From contig OZ020267.1 in assembly GCA_963971225.1 (NCBI GenBank), positions 98,065,536 through 98,129,535 on the forward strand: a DNA stretch of 64,000 nucleotides, in the 5' to 3' direction. Made by a program: the position numbers and the translations under genes. The notes under the pieces are model-generated. The model was not told the origin of the DNA. It was given only the letters and a program-made list of their open reading frames with translations, and ran no database searches. Below are positions 57,961 to 64,000 of this stretch, one piece after another. How positions within the stretch are numbered: the stretch's first letter is position 1; the number at the start of each line of letters is the position of its first letter. The stretch comes from Melieria omissa. Taxonomy: Eukaryota > Arthropoda > Insecta > Diptera > Ulidiidae.

Positions 57961-59400
57961 AATTTTGCAAAATAAATTTTCGATTTTTCAACCCAGCAGA
58001 ACTTTGCACACATTCCTCGCAATTCGCTTCAACTCGCATTCGCCCAAGTGTGCCTTGCTGCCCTTTGCGGCGCGCTCCGTTGTCACGGCCGCCCTTTTAG
58101 GTTGACAGCCAGCGACACCTTCGCGCAGCTTCCACCGCACGGGCGCAGCAACGCGGGCAGCGGAAGCAGCGTCAAAAGCAGGAATTTCGCATTTTCTTGC
58201 TTCTTTCTTTCGTTCTTTTTGCAACACTTTGCTTTTATGGCAATGCTATTGTTGTTGTTGTATCTACGTACTTATATGAAAAGAATTCACTCAATGCACA
58301 CCTTTTCCATTGCTGACGCTGATTGTCGATACGTTTGCCAATATTTGTTGCCGTTGTTGTTGCAGTATCTGCTGTTGTTGTTGCAGTGTGCCCTGCTGCC
58401 ACGGTCGCGTAAACTAATCAAACCGAAACGCCAATCGGACAGCCAAATGCACAAACGGACAGACAGACAGTCTGTCCAAAGCGTCAGCGACACCGACGCT
58501 AACGTCGACAGCGACGCAAACTTGAGCGCACGTTCCCCGTAAAAACGTGAGTTGCGTATGCCTAAAGACACACACACACGCGCACACGTACACACACACG
58601 CGTGTTCACGTACGCTTTTGGTGGCACACCAGCAGCGCCAAGACGCGTGCAAGGCAGAAGGCAACAACCGCCGCACAAACGAACTAACGCAGGCACGAAC
58701 ACTCACACACAAACACACACACAAACGCGAGCACGCAATAACAAAAAGCGGCCGCAACGCAACGCACCGGCCCGCCGACCAATTAACCAACCGTACCAGC
58801 GCACAACGTCCCACCGCCGACGAGTAACAAATCGCCGCAAACTTTTCGGCCGAAAAAAGCACCAAAACTAGAACCGCACGCGTTGACGTCCGAACGTCGA
58901 ATGAACGCCGAATGAGTTTGGGGTTGGGGCCCGCTGGTCGTGCCACTGTCTGCGAACCAGCTAACCAGCAACGCAGCACACAGTGCCAGCATCAGCGTCA
59001 GCGGCAGCGATAGCAGCAGCGGCAGCAGCAGCAGCAGCGTTAGCGACAGTGTCAGTGAGTTAGTTGGAGAATTGCTTTGGTGAATGGCTCGACGCTTTAT
59101 TGTCGTTGTCGCTATCTGTCTCTCTGGCTGTTAGCTAAGCCAGCGCGCCGAGTGGCCAACGAAACTGTGCAACACACCGCTGCCGCGAACAGACAGTCAG
59201 CCACATAGATAGACAGACAGCGGCCGGTTTTGTGTGGCATGAACCAGTCAGTCAGTCCAGTCAGCCGTACAGTCAAAGATATGGCCAGTCAGTTTTTGGA
59301 GCGTTTGTCAGCGCGTGCAATTGTGTACGTCATAGCTGATTTGGTTGTTGTTGTTTGTTGTTGTCATTAGGAGCGCTCTCCGGTTGCATACAGAACACAC
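57961..59400. promoter_or_regulatory. GC- and CpG-rich 1.3-kb region, best candidate promoter/5' UTR of a host gene
   Basis: This is the longest GC-rich block in the window. It has CA tracts (58566-58602), a CAGCAGCGGCAGCAGCAGCA run (59013-59036) and a dense cluster of CAGTCAGTC words (59200-59275) containing the arthropod initiator-like TCAGTC. Frames of 164 residues (plus) and 230 residues (minus) overlap and are compositional. Composition and initiator-like clusters suggest a transcription start region; the direction cannot be decided from sequence alone. Confidence 0.35.
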
Positions 59401-59673
59401 GAGGAAATCAATTAGTAAATATTAGTAAAATTTTAGAAAAATTTAGAAAAAAATATTATAAAAAGCGCAAATAATTTTTTATTTTTAATATAACAATATA
59501 TTTAATAATATGTTAGGAATTTGGGATAGGAATTAGGAATTTGGAACTATTCATTGCGGTCATTTTGATGGGTTTTTACTTTTTAATATCTTTATTTTCT
59601 TAAGTATTTAGTATCAAATTTTGCTGCGATGACTTTTATTTTTTTAAGTCGGGCCAGTTACAATTAGCCAAAT

Positions 59674-59751
59674 CCGATTTGCACTTTTCGATATATCAGC
59701 AGATATAATATGTAGTCTTTGTAGGTAAGGAAAATTTGCGGTCTTTCTAGT
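59674..59751 (+). repeat. Unknown dispersed repeat, copy 2
   Basis: Ungapped partner of 20241-20318, about 80% identical by eye, ending TTTGCGGTCTTTCTAGT. Confidence 0.7.
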
Positions 59752-60696
59752 AAAAATATCTATACGTGTTGACGATTATACGAATTTATTTCCTTATTAA
59801 GACAACTCAAGAAATTGACAGAGTATTTAAATCTAAACCTTCCAACAGATCTGGAATATCCACAATATAAAAGGAAAAGCTTCGAAATGTAATTCATCTG
59901 AACAGTATAAACCTAGAATTCTGAACAACTCATCAAATTTATTTATTATTTTATTTATTTATTTCGGTCTACAGAACGAATTCTTAAAGACTTATTAAAA
60001 ATAGTTCACTATGACATAATGAATAGTTCACAAGTTAAGTTTCAATCTAGATAAAGATGAGTTAAAATCTATGATCTTACTTTACTTAATTAACAGAGTA
60101 TTTCTATCGATCAACTCAATAACTCACTCTAGGCAGACTTTCTCAAAACAGGTAAAAAATTATACTGAATACTATATAATGAATTTTATATATTTGAATG
60201 GGTCAAAGAAAGAATTTCAAGTTGAAATACTATCTGATTAATAAATAATAATTTTGATTAATTAATAAATCCAAAAATAAAATCAATCAATTAATTGATC
60301 AACATTTAAATTTATTCAATATGTCGCTCCTCTGAAAATGTTTAAGATTTCTGAAAATATATGAGATTCAAAACGCAGATTCAATATTTCAGTGCTCACT
60401 ATTCTGACGTTGTGGTTATCAATAAAATAGACAAAAACAAATATGCAATATTATACCGTAGTTTAAAGAAACAAATATGGAAATATTTCAAGTTACTGAT
60501 TTCATATCTCGGATTTGATTTAACTTAGGAACAAATTTAAACATATATTTCGCACTATTGTTTCGAAAAGTTTACGTCTCTGTCGTAAAAGAAAGTTGCA
60601 TCTCTAGATCGCTACTAATTCCCGAATTGGTTACAGTATTTGCAATAAATTTTATATAATTTTCTATAGCTTCTGATTTCATATCATATACAATTT
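59752..60696. other. AT-rich non-coding stretch
   Basis: No coding frame or mobile-element ends recognised. Confidence 0.4.
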
Positions 60697-60700
60697 TTAA

Positions 60701-60915
60701 CCCTGCTGTTAGGTTAGAAAAGGGACCATTTGGTCCATACTGCAATTTTCGTACAAAACAACAATTTATTCAAATTTTTTGTATTTAGTTTGGTTCATTC
60801 ATTCTTTACTAAACATAACTGATGTAAAAAATAGTTAATAGTTAAATAGTTAGTCAAAAGTTACAAAGGAAACAAGCCAAAAATTGGATCAAATGGGCTT
60901 AACCTAACAGCAGGG
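60701..60915. mobile_element. TTAA-type MITE family 2 (piggyBac-like)
   Basis: TTAA at 60697-60700 and 60916-60919 encloses 215 bp with perfect 16-bp inverted ends, CCCTGCTGTTAGGTTA. Just inside the left end is the palindrome-like GGGACCATTTGGTCC, mirrored on the right by GGATCAAATGGGC. Non-coding; the perfect ends suggest a recent insertion. Confidence 0.88.
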
Positions 60916-60919
60916 TTAA

Positions 60920-61331
60920 AGAAGTTATCCTCTCTAAAATAGAAATTCGGTTCTAGAATTTTTTTCAATTCTTTCACATTGTTTCTTAGATACTTGAAAA
61001 AAGTTAAGTTAAGTTAAAGTTAAAAAGTGTTTACAAAAATAAAAAACAATAGTTTTGTTAATTTGAAATGGTTCAGCCAATTTAAAGTCAATAGGCCCAT
61101 CTGTTCATGTTTTTCGCGTAGTCTATTAATATATGAAACTTAAGCCATTGTTGACCCCCTTAAGTTTTGATTTAAAAAAAATGTGAATTAGTTTTTTCTA
61201 AGTTTGAAATTAAAAGGTTCATTAAACCACGGTTCTTCATACAACACTTTTAAACTTGTTTGCCTCTTTAAACCCCTTTAGACTTCTTTAGACCCCATTT
61301 AGAACCCTTTAGACTTTCAAAAAATAGCGTC
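60920..61331. other. AT-rich stretch with short CTTTAGAC repeats
   Basis: At 61265-61325, words such as CCCCTTTAGACTTCTTTAGAC repeat four to five times. Otherwise nothing is recognised. Confidence 0.5.
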
Positions 61332-61335
61332 TTAA

Positions 61336-61806
61336 CCTTTTCGACCCCAAAGTTGCCTGGCAGCAGCTTCACCTACTTGTCATCTTATAGCAAAAGCTAC
61401 GATTGATTTATGGGTTAAATTTAAATAGGCACCAACAAATTCATATTTTTAGAACTAAATTCAAAGCAAATTTCAAAACTTTTACTGTTATCCCCAAAAT
61501 AATTTCCAATAATTTGCAGCGATATCAGGGAAAGTTTGTGTTCTAATTGAAGTCTACGAATTGGGCGCGCTCGATCAAAACCCTGTTTCTTCAATAATGG
61601 TCAAATAAAGTTAAAAAGTGATAATTTTGTATTTTTCCATAAATATAAAAAAATGTTTCTGTAATTAAAAAATAATAATATACAATTTATTTAACCCGTT
61701 CGTCTACGTACAAAGTTTTAAAAAATCGTTTTGTTTTTACATAATTTTCATTTGGAAGTGAGAAATGTTATTTCCAAAGGATTTGGGTAAACTCTTAACG
61801 GTTATT
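61336..61806 (+). mobile_element. TTAA-type MITE family 3, copy F (decayed right end)
   Basis: It starts after TTAA (61332-61335) with CCTTTTCGACCCCAAAGTTG and matches copy G closely for about 330 bp, for example CATCTTATAGCAAAAGCTAC, TTTGCAGCGATATCAGG and GAAGTCTACGAATTGGGCGC. The right side diverges. A trace, GGGTAAACTCTTAACGGTTA, near 61787 probably marks its end. Confidence 0.75.
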
Positions 61807-63387
61807 GAGCTGTAGAGCATTGAGCACGCTCGCTCACGGTGTTTCCGCACGCTCCCTGTGAACTTCAAACGCGTTTTCCCGAAAGTCGTATTTTTCTAAC
61901 TTACTTGCACGATTTTAAGAAAAGTTTAACACGCATCGATTCGATTTCTTTTTTTACTTGCTCAGAAAACATGTCGCTATGATTCGACACGAGCTTTTGA
62001 CAAAATATTGGTTTTTTTATTATAACAGGTAATAAACATTTGAAAAAAACAGGGAAAAATAACTTTTCTGTCAAAAATGTCCACCATTTCAAGAGATTTT
62101 TGAATTTTACAAAAAGCTCGTGTCTAAACATAGCTGATGTAATATCAATTATAGATTAGTTTCATTTTTCGTTGTAGGTTACGTGGTTGGCCCAAAATGG
62201 TGCAGGAAAATTGATGTCAAAATTCTGATGAGGGCACGTTCAAGGTCATCTCTCAATATTTTCGCTCTCCAGCTCTCGCTATCTCACAGAAAACTACTCA
62301 AGAGCAAACATTTTTCATATATTTTTTTAAAATTTTGTATTCACTTTTCATGAACATTTTCGCTTCAGTGTTTCACAATTTAAAACCACTGAACAACAAA
62401 AACAACAACACCAACAAATAATCATCACTCAACCGCCCGACCCAACAATTGTCGCCGCTGCCGTTGCTGCTCTCAAAGCGAACGTGCACAGTGCATATCG
62501 AACATCCACCCACCCACCACACTCTCTTCAGCCCCACACAGCCACACAGATACGATGGGCGAATTTACAGCGCACATGCACTCGCACACCTACACATGCA
62601 AACACACACATACGAACACATACACAAGCCCGCTCGCTCACGTGCGCACTTCATTTACATTTACAAAGGCATTTCATGTGCGGCGGGTCGATAAATCGGC
62701 TTTGCCACTGTCGCTGCTGCGGCCTCAGCTGCTGCTGCTGCTGCTGTTGTTGTTGCTGCTACAGCTTTTGTTGCTCCCACTGTTAAACATTTGCTGTTGC
62801 TACTGCTGCTGTTGTTTTTGTTGTTTGTGGCTGTCATTGTGTTACTATTGACTTTTGTTGTTTGTGCTTTTAATGCTACTTTTTTTGTGGCGCTGCTGCT
62901 GCTGCCGCTGCGGCTGTTGCTACTCGACGAACAGCCGTTCGGGCCCATATGTTTTATTACTCTCGACGTGACATTTGCAGACAGACGCCGAGAGCGAACG
63001 CTTCAACGTTTCTGTGTGAGAGCGCTGGCCAGCTGGCGGAGCGCTTTTGCCGTTGGCTGCGTAACAGTGCAGCTGCGTTCAATGTCTGTTAAGCTTCAAC
63101 TTTGTGTTCGTTTGTCGTCTGCAATTCGCAGCAAGGACAGGTTGCACTGAATGCATTCAGTTCGAAAGCGAACATGTTGCGGTATGAAGCTCAGATATTG
63201 AAGCTTAAATCGTTGGATATTTGAGTAAAAGACACCGAATTGTTTTACTTGCTTTGAAATATTTCACAACATTCAGAAATGTTGTCAATTTGTCAATTTG
63301 TCAGCTGTTCTAATCGTTCTTATTGTTTGCGGTTTGACTCGCAGATGGTTGGACTGGAGTTCCATGAGTTTTATATTATTTAACCCC
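61807..63387. promoter_or_regulatory. Mixed stretch with a GC-rich CTG-repeat island (62440-63180)
   Basis: 61807-62440 is non-coding; it includes CAAACGCGTTTTCC (61867), a string shared with the element at 16557. The island at 62440-63180 has CA tracts, GCTGCTGCTGCTGCTGTTGT runs (62727-62760) and CpG-rich DNA to 63160. It could be an enhancer or 5' exon. Frames of 80-119 residues on both strands are low-complexity. Confidence 0.3.
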
Positions 63388-63391
63388 TTAA

Positions 63392-63888
63392 CCCTTTCGA
63401 CCCCAAAGTTAACTGAGAGCAAATTCAACTATTTGTCATCTTATAGCAAAAGCTACGATTGATTTATGGTTTCAACTTAAGTAGGCACCAACAAATTAAT
63501 ATTTTTAGAAGTGAATTCCAAGCACTTTTCAAACATTTTACTGCTATCCCCAAAATTATTTCAAATAATTTGCAGCGATATCAGGAAAGGTTTTTGTTTT
63601 AATTGAAGTCTACGAATTGGGCGCGTTTGATCAAAACCCTGTTTCTTTGATAATGGTTAAATAAAATCAAAAAGGGATAATTTTGTATTTTTCCAAAAAT
63701 ATTTAATAATTTTTGGGTAATTAAAAAATATTGATAAAAAATTTGGTTAGTCCGTTGTAAGCTAACATTGTTCAAAAGTAAACTAGCTCTTGGACTTTAA
63801 CAAAGAGGGGTGGCGAATTCAAATGTTTCATGATTTAAATACCAAAAAGTAATATCGACACACGGGGTAAACTTCGGGCTCGAAACGG
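63392..63888 (+). mobile_element. TTAA-type MITE family 3, copy G (complete)
   Basis: TTAA at 63388-63391 and 63889-63892 encloses 497 bp. The ends CCCTTTCGACCCCAAAGTTA and CCGTTTCGAGCCCGAAGTTT are inverted with about four differences. The left 330 bp match copy F in the same orientation, 2 kb away. No coding frame. The CCC start and TTAA borders suggest piggyBac-type mobilisation. Confidence 0.85.
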
Positions 63889-64000
63889 TTAAGATCCGTA
63901 GCCAAGTTGATATACATCGATAGAGACAAGTTTAAACAGAGGGACTGAATAATTGATAAGAAACTAATATAGAATTAAAAATAACTTTTATTCTGGTTTC

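Noticed and set aside
58287..58979. 230-residue minus-strand frame in the GC-rich block
   Set aside because: Cys/Val/Arg-rich low-complexity translation of CA tracts and GC-rich DNA, overlapped by equally open plus-strand frames. No domain is recognisable.

Overview
This is eukaryotic, AT-rich, almost entirely non-coding DNA. It most likely comes from a large intron or intergenic region of a cyclorrhaphan fly, possibly a tephritid-type fruit fly. The clues are pervasive CAA/TTG (opa-like) and CA repeats, very long T- and A-rich tracts, a Tc1-like transposon, non-LTR retrotransposons with RNase H, a tRNA-derived SINE and many small inverted-repeat elements. The species call is inference. No bacterial features, CRISPR, operons or LTR retroelements were seen. 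No convincing host protein-coding exon, tRNA gene or rRNA gene could be found.

Only two long open reading frames are real, and both belong to mobile elements. At 2385-4018 lies a structurally complete Tc1-like transposon. It has an intact DD34E transposase, TA target duplications and two pairs of inverted direct-repeat (IR/DR) sites. At 5562-9063 lies a 5'-truncated but uninterrupted non-LTR retrotransposon encoding the endonuclease C-terminus, reverse transcriptase, RNase H and a terminal Cys/His motif. It ends in a pentanucleotide tail. Decayed retrotransposon pieces lie at 1-660, 12138-12310 and 26430-26565.

The rest of the window is rich in non-autonomous elements. They include TTAA-flanked piggyBac-like MITEs (24318-24554, 48239-48477, 49438-49614, 51666-51748, 60701-60915, 61336-61806, 63392-63888) and a 672-bp TTAA/TA element with perfect long ends (16557-17228). 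hAT-like MITEs lie at 11052-11206, 15733-15881 and 51999-52131, with a fragment at 37600-37688. There is a TTA-flanked element at 48605-49047, a TA-flanked element at 26699-27280, and three copies of a tRNA-derived SINE (17835-18158, 25996-26323, 28905-29252).

Between these lie several unrelated tandem arrays of different ages. There is a tidy 103-bp minisatellite (12535-13515), GTGAT (22160-23150) and AAAAT (53687-54350) pentamer arrays, and at least five strongly decayed arrays (20990-21660, 32170-34270, 35500-36960, 38400-39300, 42440-45660). Islands of higher GC and CpG content at about 23500-23760, 40080-40880, 46380-47300, 52680-53060, 57960-59300 and 62440-63180 stand out. They are the best candidates for promoters, 5' UTR exons or enhancers of a host gene whose coding exons lie elsewhere.
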